64,000 nucleotides of DNA from Sepiola atlantica (GCA_963556195.1 OY744531.1:54281200-54345199), one strand, 5' to 3'. Shown: positions 9,300-21,430, numbered from the stretch's first letter. Numbers and translations: made by a program. The notes: generated by a model from the sequence alone, not told the origin.

Positions 9300-10560
9300 T
9301 AACACATTTATGTGAAATCATCTTTTTCTTTATTTCGGGGAGCAGGCGTAATAGCAAGGCTATTGATTTGACTGCACCCCATTTTCCTTGATACAAAAAA
9401 AGAAGAAATGAAAGGGAAATAGTAAGCTAAACGAATGAAGAAAGAAAGAAAGAAAGAAAGTAGATCATACAAGCTACTAACTTTTACGTTCGTCCGTATT
9501 GCATCTCTACCTCCCCACAATTGTCTGGAGAAAAGACTGGGAGAAATTGGAATCAAAGGGACCATCGAAACCATACAAAGGACGGCAATGATCAAAACAG
9601 CTGCAATCTTAAAGAAAACCCCACAAAGGGTAACTAGTCACAAGGAATTTACAACAGGGAGAAAACAAAACCACACGAAGGACACCACAACATGAACCAA
9701 GGAACAGAAACTGCAAGAAACATCACTTCATACCCCCCCCCCTAATAAATTACACCGGCCTCAGCTATCACCACACAAAAATGAACCAAGGAACAGAAAT
9801 TACAAGAAACACCATAAGATCCCCCCTTCTCTCCCCACCCCACCCAAAAAATGAAAAAGCAAAATTGAAAAAAAAAAATGAAAAAATGAAAAAATTTAAA
9901 ATTTAAATTTAAATTTAAAAAAAATAATAATCTTTTTTTTTAATGGTGCTAGCCTAGGCTTACACCAGACAAAATATTTTTAGAGGGTCGAGGAGGATGA
10001 GAATACCGAGGAGAGACAGCACAAACCAGACCCCCACTGGAAGAGTGCGGAGAATGCTGGGAGCTTGGGGAGGCTTATTGCCACCCAAATCCCAGAGAAG
10101 ACCAATGGTCCTTACCAGCGAGAAATCAATGGTAAGAGGCTGTTTCAATCCCGCATCGTTATCGAAAAGAGGTGAAGAATAATGGAAATCTGGAGAGGCT
10201 TGTTGTCACTCAGACTCCAGGAAATACCACTGGTTGTTGTCGGTGAGCAATCACTGACAATGATCTGTGTGAGAACTCCTAGTGAGTACAAATAATAAAA
10301 ATATCAACAATGATGAAAATTAATGAAAAACAAAAATAAAGGATAAGAAGTAAAAACTAAAAATGTAAAATGAAACCATGTATAGATAAAATAATAATAT
10401 ACAAAGATTTATAAACAAGATTGTATATGGATAGATAACCAATATCTTTGTATTATTTACAAAATATATGATGAACAGAAACAGGGGGTTCATTACAAAT
10501 TAAAAATTACTTTACTAAATACACATACAATTATATACTCATACACATATCCGTTAATAC
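9300..10560. other. No gene; low-complexity and short duplicated segments
   Basis: A 'caaggaacagaaa..gcaagaaac' segment occurs twice (about 9697 and 9785), with a C run between. A/T homopolymer and (AAATTT)n tracts lie at 9850-9940. The rest is AT-rich without coding signal. Confidence 0.5.
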
Positions 10561-10564
10561 ATGT

Positions 10565-10733
10565 ATATTTAGCAAGCTGCAATAACAGTGTTCAACTATC
10601 ATACGGAACACGCATTATACACACACACACATATATATATATACATATATATATATGTGTGTGTGTGTGGGGGGGTGTATAATGCGATGTTCCGTATGAT
10701 AGTTGAATACTGTTATTGCAGCTTGCTAAATAT
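10565..10733. repeat. 169 bp near-perfect palindrome (fold-back)
   Basis: The left arm beginning ATATTTAGCAAGCTGC is reverse-complemented by the right arm ending GCAGCTTGCTAAATAT. Each arm is about 80 bases, with one G/T mismatch, a CAC/GTG microsatellite toward the centre, and a central TATATA-rich loop. This is the shape of a fold-back element or MITE. No duplicated target site is obvious. Confidence 0.9.
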
Positions 10734-10739
10734 GCCCGC

Positions 10740-12430
10740 ATATAAAGACATAAATCGACTTTAATTTTGTTTTTCCCCCATGGCTATTGAGTTGGCCGCA
10801 TTGATATAGGAGTTCAGACTAAAAAAGTTATATAATGACTTGGGTCTTAGGTTCGAATCGTGCAACAGGCAAAATAAACATCCTCCACACTGATGATTCT
10901 CGAAAAACGATGATGGATAAGAATTTAATATATTTATCATAATATTATGTAAAAAATATATATAAAGAAATAAAAGTAACATTAAAATTATAAAATACGA
11001 AAAGCAACAATAACACAATAGATGTATATGTACAAAGATACATGTTCGAGGAATCCTCTCCCAATCTTGATTGTTAAAACGTATTACATAATATAGTAAT
11101 ATCATATAGTAACTTTCTAAGAATTCGCAATCTAAACAAAGGGTCGTTTTTCGATATAGTTCTCAAACAAGAATTGATACAACCTGAAAAAACTCGCAAC
11201 ATCTTAAAACAAGGAAAAACAGTTTATTCGATTAATTTCCAAAGGAATTACGAAATATGGCCGCATGAGTTCACCGGTGTTCAACGGTTTAAGCATGACT
11301 AATTGGAATCGAAGTAATTTTAAAGCAGTCTTAGGAGAATAACTATGGTCACAGGTCAATCAAGTTTTTTATGGGGGAAAAAACTGCACAGCAAGTTTTA
11401 GAGGAACGAGACATATTTAAAATATAAATAGCTAGTGAATTAATTTTTACTATTTATATCATATATTATATTATTATATAGGGGTAAAAGTTATAGATTA
11501 ATATTTGTTATGCGTATAAGGGAGGGTAATTGGATTAAAAGGGATTAAATTACTGAAATGACTTATGTTTAATATTGAAGCGAGAGAACCAGTATAAGGA
11601 TGTCCCCCCAAAAAATGTAACAGTCTACATGAGATAGTTGAACCTACTGAACTTTCTAGTGTGCTGATCTATAGAAATAGCCAGAAAATCGAATAGTACA
11701 ATGAACATGTAACAGTAATAATGAAATCATATAGCCTAGGAATAATTGAAAAAATTTAAAAAGTAAAAAATACAATAAAATAAAAAATAAAAAGGAGGAA
11801 GTTTCTAGATTGATATTAGATAATATCAAGAGATATAACCTTTCTTTTATATATGGGAATGTAAGGGAATTACTATCAAGATAATTTCGATATATTCAAT
11901 AAATAATAAACCCACAGTTGCCTATTATGTACATTTAAAGATACAGTAAATGTAAGTATAGGTCCGATATGTAAGGGAGTGCCAACATGGGGTAATATTT
12001 CTTGGTCTAAAAATTAAATGACGCCTTCGTGTTTTCATGAACCATTGAAAGGGCATGAAATCCTATCCCATTCAGAGTTAGAGGTAACAGAGTTATTAAT
12101 TTTCTGGGCTATATTTATTTTTACTGTATTATAACCTATCATGCGTTGCTCCAAGTTAGGTACTGTAGAGAAAGAGATTCTAATTGTATTTCTATTGAAG
12201 AGCTTACTATATCTGTGCGGGGCCGTAAAGTTGTTCTCAAAAATGTAAAGAAAATTTTAGGGATATTCGTTTGGACATTTTTATTAAACTCGGGTTGAAT
12301 TAAAGGCAAGTCCTTGTAGTTGTACAGTTGTGGCGGTTAGGGTTAGTCGGTTTGTGGGTATTTATTTTTACATTTAACGGGTGCAAGGTTTTATTTTGTT
12401 CCTTATTCTCAAGATTCATTCCAAAATCAC
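10740..12430. other. AT-rich, no gene seen
   Basis: About 1.7 kb of AT-rich sequence. A B-box-like GGTTCGAATCG at about 10851 could be a decayed tRNA-derived repeat, but I found no A box that fits. Nothing else is recognised. Confidence 0.5.
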
Positions 12431-12432
12431 GT

Positions 12433-12436
<4 letters not shown>

Positions 12437-12512
<76 letters not shown>
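12437..12512. repeat. (TA)n microsatellite
   Basis: About 38 TA units, directly left of a dispersed repeat copy. Confidence 0.95.
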
Positions 12513-12515
<3 letters not shown>

Positions 12516-12735
12516 GTTGAGCACTCTGGTAAGTGAAATCGCCAACTGCCACCAGTTTATAAATATAACTCTCAGTAAATTGATAATGTTTAAATTGAGA
12601 TTTCGTTTACTTTCAGCAGATGTCGGAAGAAAACTAAGCGGTTAGAAGAGTAAAACTGTCGTCTAGAAGGTCAAATTTCGATCCCAGCTGGAAGTACTTG
12701 CTTATCTAGCCAAAATGAAGAGACGTAATATATAT
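12513..12735 (+). repeat. tRNA-like dispersed repeat (family C), copy 1
   Basis: Opens with a GGTTGAGCAC segment also found at about 30156. It contains a tRNA-like stretch: CTAAGCGGTTAGAAG as a weak A box and AATTTCGATCCCAGC as a weak B box. The pattern is that of a decayed tRNA-derived SINE. It is not a functional tRNA gene. Confidence 0.5.
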
Positions 12736-13824
12736 TAAAAACCGGGCAAAACCGGGTCTTCTTGCAACTATATCACTCTTATTAATATCTTTGCGAAACG
12801 TATGAATCTATATATCCTTCTTCCAGCTATGGATTAAATAGTAGGGTAGACTAAACTCTCAAACTTCGATTGGGTAACTAGTCAAGGAGAAGGAAAACTC
12901 CGAAATAACACAAGTCTTTTTCTGCTTATTATGGCATTGTTTTTTAATAGTCGCCCTAGACTTCTTGCTACTGGATTCAAGTAATACCCGTTCAAGAGAG
13001 GTGTGCTTAGTGATTGCGCAACCCTTGTATCACTATAGACTCCTCATGCAGACACCCTTACGGGGGTATCTATTATATATCGAAACTGAAAGGAACCCCC
13101 ACTCCACCCTTAAAAACAGGAGGGTATAAAGTCCTTTCATTGTTGTAATTTTTCGGTCTTTTTTTTTCTTCTCCTTTCCAGTTGGCCGGATTCAAGATAT
13201 TTCGTCTTTAAATCAGCACGGTGGGAGTCTCTTCTTAGTTCCATGTGGGTGGATGGGGGTATCATTCCATGTGGGTGGATGGGGGTATCATTCCTGCTCG
13301 CCGATGTTATGCGAGTTTTGAAATACACGCACTCAACTGGCAACGTTTCAAAACAAACTTTCTTAAAATTAACATCTTAACTAAAGATAGATACAGGATA
13401 TTCCAACGAAATACTCAACTATTATTCCCAGTGTTTTTTTAATAAAGGAAATCGCTTGAACTCGATGACTCCTGCTTGTAACTCAAATTCACGGTTCTTG
13501 AAATTATATTTATTGACACCTATACAATTAAGACGGAAAGTATGCTTACTTCATTATTTAACACTGGCGAATGAGAATATTAGATATTCTATTTGTATGT
13601 TTTTATAACGACGCACGATTTTGAGCTTGTCCCCCAACACGAGCGCTGCCATGTTGTGTGATGTGTTTTCTTGAGTAGACATGAAGTCGGAATATAAAAG
13701 GAAAAGACAATCATGAAGAAACGGTTGAATTTACTCACACTCGCACATACACGTACACATACACACACACACACACACACATGTGTATGTGAGTTATGGT
13801 AGGAACTAGCATAAAAAAAATGCC
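12736..13824. other. No gene; short tandem duplication
   Basis: A 28-base segment (around ATTCCATGTGGGTGGATGGG) is tandemly duplicated at about 13236-13291. A (CA)n tract sits at 13755-13780. No coding signal. Confidence 0.5.
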
Positions 13825-14640
13825 AAAATGTTGTGTGTGTCACAAAGTTCTGTCTCGGAAATAATTACACACTTTGCAAAAGAGGAAAAGCCCTTTTCGT
13901 CGAAACAAACCTCCAAAAGAAAACCAAAACGTCCAGATAGGAACTGTCGGACTCTTACGCGAATTGTTAGAAAGGGTTACAAAAGTGCATCTTTCGAAAT
14001 GACCGCAGAGCTTCATGGTCAAATTGAGAAACCGGTTTGCACAAAAAACTGTTTGCAGAGAGCTGCACAAGGCCGGCTGTCACTGAAGAGTGCGCATCAG
14101 GAAACTATTACTTTAAAAATCAAACGTTGCAAAGCATTTAGAATGAAGTAAAAAAAAAAAAAATTTTTAATCTACAGTGCAATGGAAGAATTTTTTCTGG
14201 CGAGTCACTTGGGGAATATTTATATATACCTTGGAAAATCCGCCGACCCAATTGTTTCTCTATATGTCAGAATTAATAGGCAAGACTATTTAAGCATTTT
14301 ATCTGATGAAATTCATCTTATGGTTGCGAGACTGGTTCCAGGGATAAACGCAATCTTTCAAGGCGATAATGCACCAATTTCCACAGGTAAATTGGTTACG
14401 TAATCGCACGAGGAACATTTTAGTAAAGTTGAACATCCTAACTGGCCACCACAGTCTTCAGATCTCAATATTATTAAATATTTATGGTGCATTTTAGAAA
14501 TATAAATAAGAAATCGATATCGTTCACCGTCATTACTACAAAAACTGGAAACGGTTTTAACTAAATAATGGACAAAAATCATTTGGAAAAAATTCAAACT
14601 TTGCACGAGTCCATACCGCATATACATTATCCCACTTTAA
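13825..14640 (+). pseudogene. Decayed Tc1-like transposase
   Basis: Scattered frames recover a Tc1/mariner-superfamily transposase. The N-terminal paired helix-turn-helix appears as SQSSVSEIITHF followed by KRKPKRPDRNCRTLTRIVRK and a SASFEMTAEL-type second helix. Further on come a DDE-domain piece, INRQDYLSILSDEI with IFQGDNAPIST (normally QDNAPxH), and then in another frame WPPQSSDLNIIKYLWCILE. That last motif is diagnostic of Tc1-like DDE enzymes. There are several stops and frameshifts and an A run at about 14150. I could not identify terminal inverted repeats. The enzyme would cut and paste the element at TA sites; this copy is dead. Confidence 0.85.
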
Positions 14641-14844
14641 TTTAATGATTTTAGGGAGGCTTTTTGGAGCCTGTAAGATCATATAAAAAGCACAACGTGG
14701 TGATAATGTAACCAGTCTTCGAGATATGATTCGCTCTCGTGTCTTGGCAGATCCGATTTCGTTTTTTCATCTTTCTTCTTTCTACATAATTTCTTTTTCA
14801 CAGAACAAATAACGCTTTCTCTTCCTCTCTTTCACTGAATATTA

Positions 14845-15065
14845 CTACTTCTGTTCCGATGGATACTGCACCCCATACTGGTGTTGTCTTGGCCTTCGGG
14901 TCTTGATTTACGCCGGTCAATGGGTCTGTCCTGTGCAGTTCTGGGAGGTCCACCTTCCCAGGCTTTGCCTCCCCTCTTTGGGGAGGAGTAAGTTTATTGC
15001 TTACTGCCTGAGGCGCCCCTACCGGGGAATGCCGACGGGGCTGCCCATGCAATTTTTAACCCCCA
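14845..15065 (+). repeat. Dispersed repeat family B, copy 1
   Basis: Shares with 42206-42415 the ordered blocks TTCCGATxGATACTGCA, GGCCTTCGGG, TGGGTCTGTCCTGTGCAGTT, CCCAGGCTTTGCCTCCCC, GGAGGAGTAAGTTTATTGC and a GGGGAAT.CCGACGGGGC tail. It is GC-rich relative to its surroundings and has internal stem potential (CCTCCCC...GGGGAGG). A SINE-like element is the likely identity. Confidence 0.7.
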
Positions 15066-15758
15066 CTTTCCCGACCCGACCTTGGGTCATATCTTACTTG
15101 TGGGAGTAAGATAAAAACTAGCCTTGTGCCTAACTCCTGGAGAGGAGTAAATCAATACTACTAAGACCAGCTAACCACAGACAGAATCAGCAACCTCCCT
15201 AAAGTCCAATCTCTCCTCACAGTGGTAGGGGTGACGGCATCTTGGTAGTATCAGAGTTATGCCGTCTAGAACTCCGCTTCCTAACAGGGGCTTTCATGGC
15301 GGAAAGGTTTGGCATCAAGCGGTATTAGGACCGCGGCCAAGCTAACAGAAGGAGTCTGCATCAAGATCCGTCGTCCTCTGGTCTTCTATGTCTCGGCATG
15401 TGGCACACAAAAGCGTGTTAGGCACAGAACCGCAAATTAATGAAATGGAAGTGACAACATTGTTTCTGCGCTATTCTTTTATGCGTTCTGGGCTAAACCT
15501 TCCACTACTTAGAATGCAACCGATGAGTCTTGCTGTTCTCGATATCGGAGGTAAACACCTGCAATCCTGCAGCTTAACAAACAGCTGCGACCAACAAAAA
15601 AGACTTCATGCAGACCAGAAAATCCTGAGGCACGATGTTCGTGAGCTCTATGCAGAAGTTCGTCTCGTTTAACAAAAAAAAACAAATCTACAACAGTCGC
15701 ACGCATACTTCACACACGCACACATAATAGCGTGTACACATAACCACCTGTTTCCCTC

Positions 15759-15790
<32 letters not shown>

Positions 15791-15984
15791 AACAAATACG
15801 TCACGAAACGGCTAAACTAACTGACGCTTTACTAATATTTTTATTGATAATCAATGGATATTCTTATTGTGAACTAACTCTTTCCAAAGGACGGGGTTAC
15901 CTGGCCGTAAGAGTGGTGCTGCTTTTCATACCAAGTCCATTATACGTCCTCGACAATCAGTCCGCCAGAGCTGTGACCATGTGA
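15066..15984. other. No gene; repeat-like GC-richer block and (CA)n
   Basis: 15066-15380 is GC-richer and looks like further repeat sequence adjoining the family B copy, including a GGAGTCTGCATCAAGATCCG block. A (CA)n tract lies at about 15761-15785. No convincing coding region. Confidence 0.4.
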
Positions 15985-16190
15985 GTGAGGTGGGTTTTTT
16001 TCGGTCGGGCTGTGCTGTTCTAGGAAGTCCACCTTCCCAGGCTTTACTTTCTCTATTTGAGAATGGGGTTAGTTTATTGCTAATCGCATGAGACATCCCT
16101 ATCGGGGATTGCCGATGGGGCTGCTCAGACATTTTTTGTAGGCCAGAGTGCTCTGCCGCTTGAGCGCTAGCTTTTAAATCCCCACCTTCC
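15985..16190 (+). repeat. Dispersed repeat family B, copy 2 (diverged)
   Basis: Shares CTGTGCTGTTCTAGGAAGTC, CCCAGGCTTTAC, GGGGTTAGTTTATTGC and GGGGATTGCCGATGGGGC with the other copies. Its right end (16144-16175), read on the minus strand, resembles a tRNA D-arm (GCTCAAGCGGCAGAGCAC). This suggests a tRNA-like end, although no clear B box follows. Confidence 0.65.
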
Positions 16191-16664
16191 GACCTTGTGT
16201 CACATCTTCCCGCTGTGGGGGGGGGGGGAGTTAAATACTAACTCCAAAGGAATGACTTTTTAAAACTATATTTTTCCACTCAGCTGACAAACAATAAATA
16301 AAAGCTGTTGATATTGTGAGCGTTTTGTCTTTTATTCAAACACGAGTGTACACCCGCCGTTAAAAATGACAGAAAAAAAGTGTCTTTTGCCAGTGTTCGC
16401 ATTAATATTCATATTGGTATGAAATAACATCTGAATCAGTAAAAATAAACAAATAAATAGTAAGAAAGAAAACGTCTCAAGCTGGAAAGTTTATAAAAAG
16501 AAAAAAGGAAAAAGCGTATAAATGAGTATTTAAATCAGAAAGAACATAAAAGAAATAGATTGAATACTGAAGGTTGTCTGACTTGCTATTTGCTTCCTCG
16601 ATTCCCCTAAATACTTGAAATAGATTCGTCTGGCAGTTGTTTACCCATTAATTTTTGTGTGACG
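16191..16664. other. No gene seen
   Basis: AT-rich sequence with a G run at about 16219 and A-rich tracts. Nothing recognised. Confidence 0.5.
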
Positions 16665-17014
<350 letters not shown>

Positions 17015-17019
<5 letters not shown>

Positions 17020-17822
17020 CTGTTCCAACGTAATGGAAAAAGAAAAAGGAAAACCAAAAGAATACTACTTTTTTCCAATTTTCACTATATTCACCTCTCC
17101 CACTCCCTAATAATCCTACAGCCGTATTGCTACCACTGCCACCATTAAATTCTTTCTCATATTTTGATTTTCTTGCTAATATCGCCCGCAAGCTCTGAGC
17201 CTGCTAGCAAAAAAATCTTCGTACGTGCATGATTTTTCTTCAAACAAATCATCATTCTATTTACAAAAGCAAGTTTTAACGGAATTTAACGAATTTAAAA
17301 GCAAACATGAAACGGTTAAAACATACTAGTCGTGAATTTAAGAATAACAAAATGTCGCCGAAAAGACGACGTGTAAAAATGTGGCATAAAAGTTCAATTT
17401 GATATATGCTAAAAAATAAATTAGAATTTTTTATCAGGACAAAATGTACCATTTCACCCCAAAGATCGATTTTATCGAACATTTGGGTTAATACCGAGCG
17501 AAATTGGCGAGAAAATCCAACGGCCCCTATAGTATAATTGAACCTAAAATTCTTTATTAAAAAACACGAATTAAAAGAAAAATTGGCTTATTTATACAAT
17601 CAGCAATAAACATCCTTGTCATAAATTCAAAAAAAGTTCAAATCTATAAGAAAATAACTTCAAAGACATCTATAGACTCACTAGCACATTTACAGACATT
17701 TGGTCTCATCAAAAATTTAACATGTTCATGTAAAAATCTGAGAATATCAAATCTTCTGTTTTCATGGTAACTCTTTCGTTCTTTCTCTCCCTCTCCCCCT
17801 TCCTCTCCTTCTTCCTCCCCCC

Positions 17823-17868
<46 letters not shown>

Positions 17869-18078
17869 ATATGAATTTACCAGAGATATAATTTTTTTAA
17901 ATAACTCAGAGTAAACTCTGAGATTTTTTTTCCTTTTTATTGCTGAATAAAGAACTAATGTTTAAAAAAAAAACTCAAATAATTTTGGAGTGAGGAGCAC
18001 GGAGCGATAAAACCACTGCTCTTTAGTCCCAAATGGAGTTGCTCTCGCTCCACTCCCGAGGGCTCCGTAAAGCCCTGT
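17015..18078. other. No gene; AT-rich with CT-rich tract
   Basis: Mostly AT-rich. A pyrimidine-rich CCCTCTCC/CTCTCT tract lies at 17785-17865. No coding signal. Confidence 0.5.
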
Positions 18079-18081
18079 ATG

Positions 18082-18146
<65 letters not shown>
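18079..18146. repeat. (TA)n microsatellite
   Basis: About 30 TA units after a GTATATG lead-in. Confidence 0.95.
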
Positions 18147-18148
<2 letters not shown>

Positions 18149-18540
18149 TGCTCAATACCATAGAGTGTATGTTATGTGTATCTTCACTAAAGTTTAAGCG
18201 GCAACTAAACTCAGAATTCAAATATTACTTATATCAGTTGAATAATAGTAAAACCTGTTGATCCTACCCATTCTCTCTTGGAAAAGTATATCTACACTTA
18301 ACGTTAAAAGCATATTACTGCTAAATAGTATGTGATTAAAATTTCTAATCCACTTATAATATAACGAGCACTTCTCTGTCAGGATGTCTGTCTGTCTGTC
18401 CGTCCTGGGGAATTTTTGTAAACAGAGGGGGGGGGCCGAAATAATTACTATTTAATTAATTTCAAAGTCGGAAACATAAACAAACACATTGGGCCACATA
18501 TTAAAGACTAAATAAACAATAAATAATTTTCGGCGTCAAA

Positions 18541-18605
18541 GTCGCGATTCGAACTCGCAACCTTGACGCTACCAGCCAAACGCGCTACCGCCTGAGCTAA
18601 AGGAA
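18541..18605 (-). other. tRNA-like segment in rolling-circle unit 1
   Basis: On the minus strand, TTAGCTCAGGCGGTAGCGCG resembles a D-arm/A box. GTTGCGAGTTCGAATCGCGA, about 25 bases further on, resembles a T-arm/B box. An acceptor stem is not convincing, so it is tRNA-derived or tRNA-mimicking rather than a tRNA gene. Confidence 0.6.
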
Positions 18606-19058
18606 CAGAGTTGGAAAAAGTTTCTTAATCCTAATACTTGAACAAATCGCTTTTTTTTCACATCTCTCATTTAGCAATAGATGATCGTATAGTAATTGGT
18701 TCTTTTTTTGCTTTGGGGTCTGCGTCCGCGCTCGATCGGTTCTTCCAGAATACGATTGGGTCTGCGTTCGCGCTCGATCTGTTCTTCCCGAATACGATTG
18801 GGTCTGCGTTCGCTCTCGATTTTTTCACTGGGGGGGGGGGGGTAAATTAACCCCCCCCCCCATTTTTTTTTTTTCATTTTTTTTTTTGGCGCGAAAAAAA
18901 AAAAAAATTTTGGCGCGAAAAAAAAAAAAAAAAAATTTTCCGCCTAATAAAGAAAAAAAAAAAAAATTTTTTTTTTCCTTTTTAAACAAAAAAATTATTC
19001 GGAGACAATTTTTTTTCATTTCTTTTGTCTAACCACCCAAGAACGCGGCAGCCTAGCA

Positions 19059-19094
19059 AAAATAGACGACCGTTAGGGAGTCTATTTTCGCTAG
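19059..19094 (+). other. 3' terminal hairpin and CTAG end of unit 1
   Basis: AAAATAGAC (19059-19067) and GTCTATTTT (19080-19088) pair perfectly over 9 bp. Two bases later comes CTAG (19091-19094). The same structure ends units 2, 3 and 4. Confidence 0.85.
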
Positions 19095-19210
19095 TCCACT
19101 TATAATATAACGAGCACTTCTCTGTCAGGATGTCTGTCTGTCTGTCCGTCCTGGGGAATTTTTGTAAACGTAATTTCAGAAATAAACAATAAATTATTTA
19201 AGCGCCGAGA

Positions 19211-19268
19211 CTACGATTCGAACTCGCAACCTTGACGCTAACTGCCGAACACGCTACCATCTGCTCCA
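19211..19268 (-). other. tRNA-like segment in rolling-circle unit 2
   Basis: Same layout as in unit 1, with substitutions in the A-box half (GGAGCAGATGGTAGCGTG) but a conserved AGGTTGCGAGTTCGAATCG half. Confidence 0.55.
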
Positions 19269-19893
19269 CAACGACAAGTGATATAATCGTCTTAATTTTA
19301 AATGATAAAGAATCCGGGTTTTTTTCAACTTCTTCCAGTTACAAATGGATGATCGTATAACTGTTCATTGGAAATACCTTGGGTCTGCGTTCGCACTCGA
19401 TTGTTTTAGGGGAGGTGAGGGGTCGCGAAGGGGGGGGGGGGGAGAATCCCCCCCCCCCCAATTTTTTTTTTTTCCATTTTTTTTTTGGCGCGAAAAAAAA
19501 TTTTGGCGCGAAAAAAAAAAATTTTCCCGCCCAAAAAAAAAAAAATTTTCCCGCCTAATAAAAGAAAAAAAAAATTTTTTTTTCCTTTTTAAACAAGAAA
19601 AAGTATTCGGAGACAAATTTTTGTCATTCTTTTGTCTAACTTCCCAAGAACGCGGCAGCCTAGCAAAAATAGACGACCGTTAGGGAGTCTATTTTCGCTA
19701 GTCCACTTATAATATAACGAGCACTTCTCTGTCAGGATGTCTGTCTGTCTGTCCGTCCTGGGGAATTTTTGTAAACAGAGGGGGGGGGCCGAAATAATTA
19801 CTATTTAATTAATTTCAAAGTCGGAAACATAAACAAACACATTGGGCCACATATTAAAGACTAAATAAACAATAAATAATTTTCGGCGTCAAA

Positions 19894-19958
19894 GTCGCGA
19901 TTCGAACTCGCAACCTTGACGCTACCAGCCAAACGCGCTACCGCCTGAGCTAAAGGAA
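19894..19958 (-). other. tRNA-like segment in rolling-circle unit 3
   Basis: Matches the segment of unit 1 as far as I can read. Confidence 0.6.
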
Positions 19959-20563
19959 CAGAGTTGGAAAAAGTTTCTTAATCCTAATACTTGAACAAAT
20001 CGCTTTTTTTTCACATCTCTCATTTAGCAATAGATGATCGTATAGTAATTGGTTCTTTTTTTGCTTTGGGGTCTGCGTCCGCGCTCGATCGGTTCTTCCA
20101 GAATACGATTGGGTCTGCGTTCGCGCTCGATCTGTTCTTCCCGAATACGATTGGGTCTGCGTTCGCTCTCGATTTTTTCACTGGGGGGGGGGGGGTAAAT
20201 TAACCCCCCCCCCCATTTTTTTTTTTTCATTTTTTTTTTTGGCGCGAAAAAAAAAAAAAATTTTGGCGCGAAAAAAAAAAAAAAAAATTTTTCCGCCTAA
20301 TAAAGAAAAAAAAAAAAAATTTTTTTTTTCCTTTTTAAACAAAAAAATTATTCGGAGACAATTTTTTTTCATTTCTTTTGTCTAACCACCCAAGAACGCG
20401 GCAGCCTAGCAAAAATAGACGACCGTTAGGGAGTCTATTTTCGCTAGTCCACTTATAATATAACGAGCACTTCTCTGTCAGGATGTCTGTCTGTCTGTCC
20501 GTCCTGGGGAATTTTTGTAAACGTAATTTCAGAAATAAACAATAAATTATTTAAGCGCCGAGA

Positions 20564-20621
20564 CTACGATTCGAACTCGCAACCTTGACGCTAACTGCCG
20601 AACACGCTACCATCTGCTCCA
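20564..20621 (-). other. tRNA-like segment in rolling-circle unit 4
   Basis: Matches the segment of unit 2 as far as I can read. In the fifth unit only a remnant (GAACTCGCAACC near 21249) survives. Confidence 0.6.
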
Positions 20622-21430
20622 CAACGACAAGTGATATAATCGTCTTAATTTTAAATGATAAAGAATCCGGGTTTTTTTCAACTTCTTCCAGTTACAAATG
20701 GATGATCGTATAACTGTTCATTGGAAATACCTTGGGTCTGCGTTCGCACTCGATTGTTTTAGGGGAGGTGAGGGGTCGCGAAGGGGGGGGGGGGAGAATC
20801 CCCCCCCCCCCCAATTTTTTTTTTTTCCATTTTTTTTTTGGCGCGAAAAAAAATTTTGGCGCGAAAAAAAAAAATTTTCCCGCCCAAAAAAAAAAAAATT
20901 TTCCCGCCTAATAAAAGAAAAAAAAAATTTTTTTTTCCTTTTTAAACAAGAAAAAGTATTCGGAGACAAATTTTTGTCATTCTTTTGTCTAACTTCCCAA
21001 GAACGCGGCAGCCTAGCAAAAATAGACGACCGTTAGGGAGTCTATTTTCGCTAGTCCACTTATAATGTAACGAGCAGGTTCTCTGTCTGTCTGTCGGTCG
21101 GCGAAGATTTTTGTAAACGTAAGGGAGAGGGACGAGGGGTTAATTACTATTTAATTAATTTCCAAGTCAGAAACATAGGAAATACATTAGGGCACATCTT
21201 AACATCTAAATAAACAATGAATAATTTCGACGCCGATGTCGTGATTTGAACTCGCAACCATCTGAGCAAATGAGACAAGTTATCATTTTGATTTAACTAC
21301 TTACGCTAGAGAAATGTTTTATTTTTCACTTCTTTTACTTAGCAATGAATGATCTTAAAACGAGGCTACGTATCAAAACTGGTTCTTCGATATAGTGTGG
21401 GGTCTGCGTGATATTGGGCATGGGTGTTTT

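Larger units (their letters stand above)
18349..21430 (+). mobile_element. Head-to-tail array of five Helitron-like non-autonomous units
   Basis: Each unit starts TCCACTTATAATATAACGAG (TC start, then GTCTGTCTGTCTGTCCG). The first four end AAAATAGAC-12 nt loop-GTCTATTTT-CG-CTAG. A 9 bp hairpin a few bases before CTAG and a TC start are Helitron termini. Units: 18349-19094 (746), 19095-19701 (607), 19702-20447 (746), 20448-21054 (607), and a diverged fifth from 21055 whose end I cannot fix. Every junction reads CTAG directly followed by TC, with no host base between. Units 1 and 3, and 2 and 4, are near identical, so a 1353 bp dimer has been repeated. No RepHel protein is encoded. Confidence 0.8.

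Noticed and set aside
12300..12645. Frames with Tyr-Ile repeats at this and other (TA)n tracts
   Set aside because: They are translations of TA dinucleotide runs.
18541..18605. Functional tRNA gene
   Set aside because: A and B boxes are recognisable, but the acceptor stem does not pair and the segment recurs in every unit of a mobile array.
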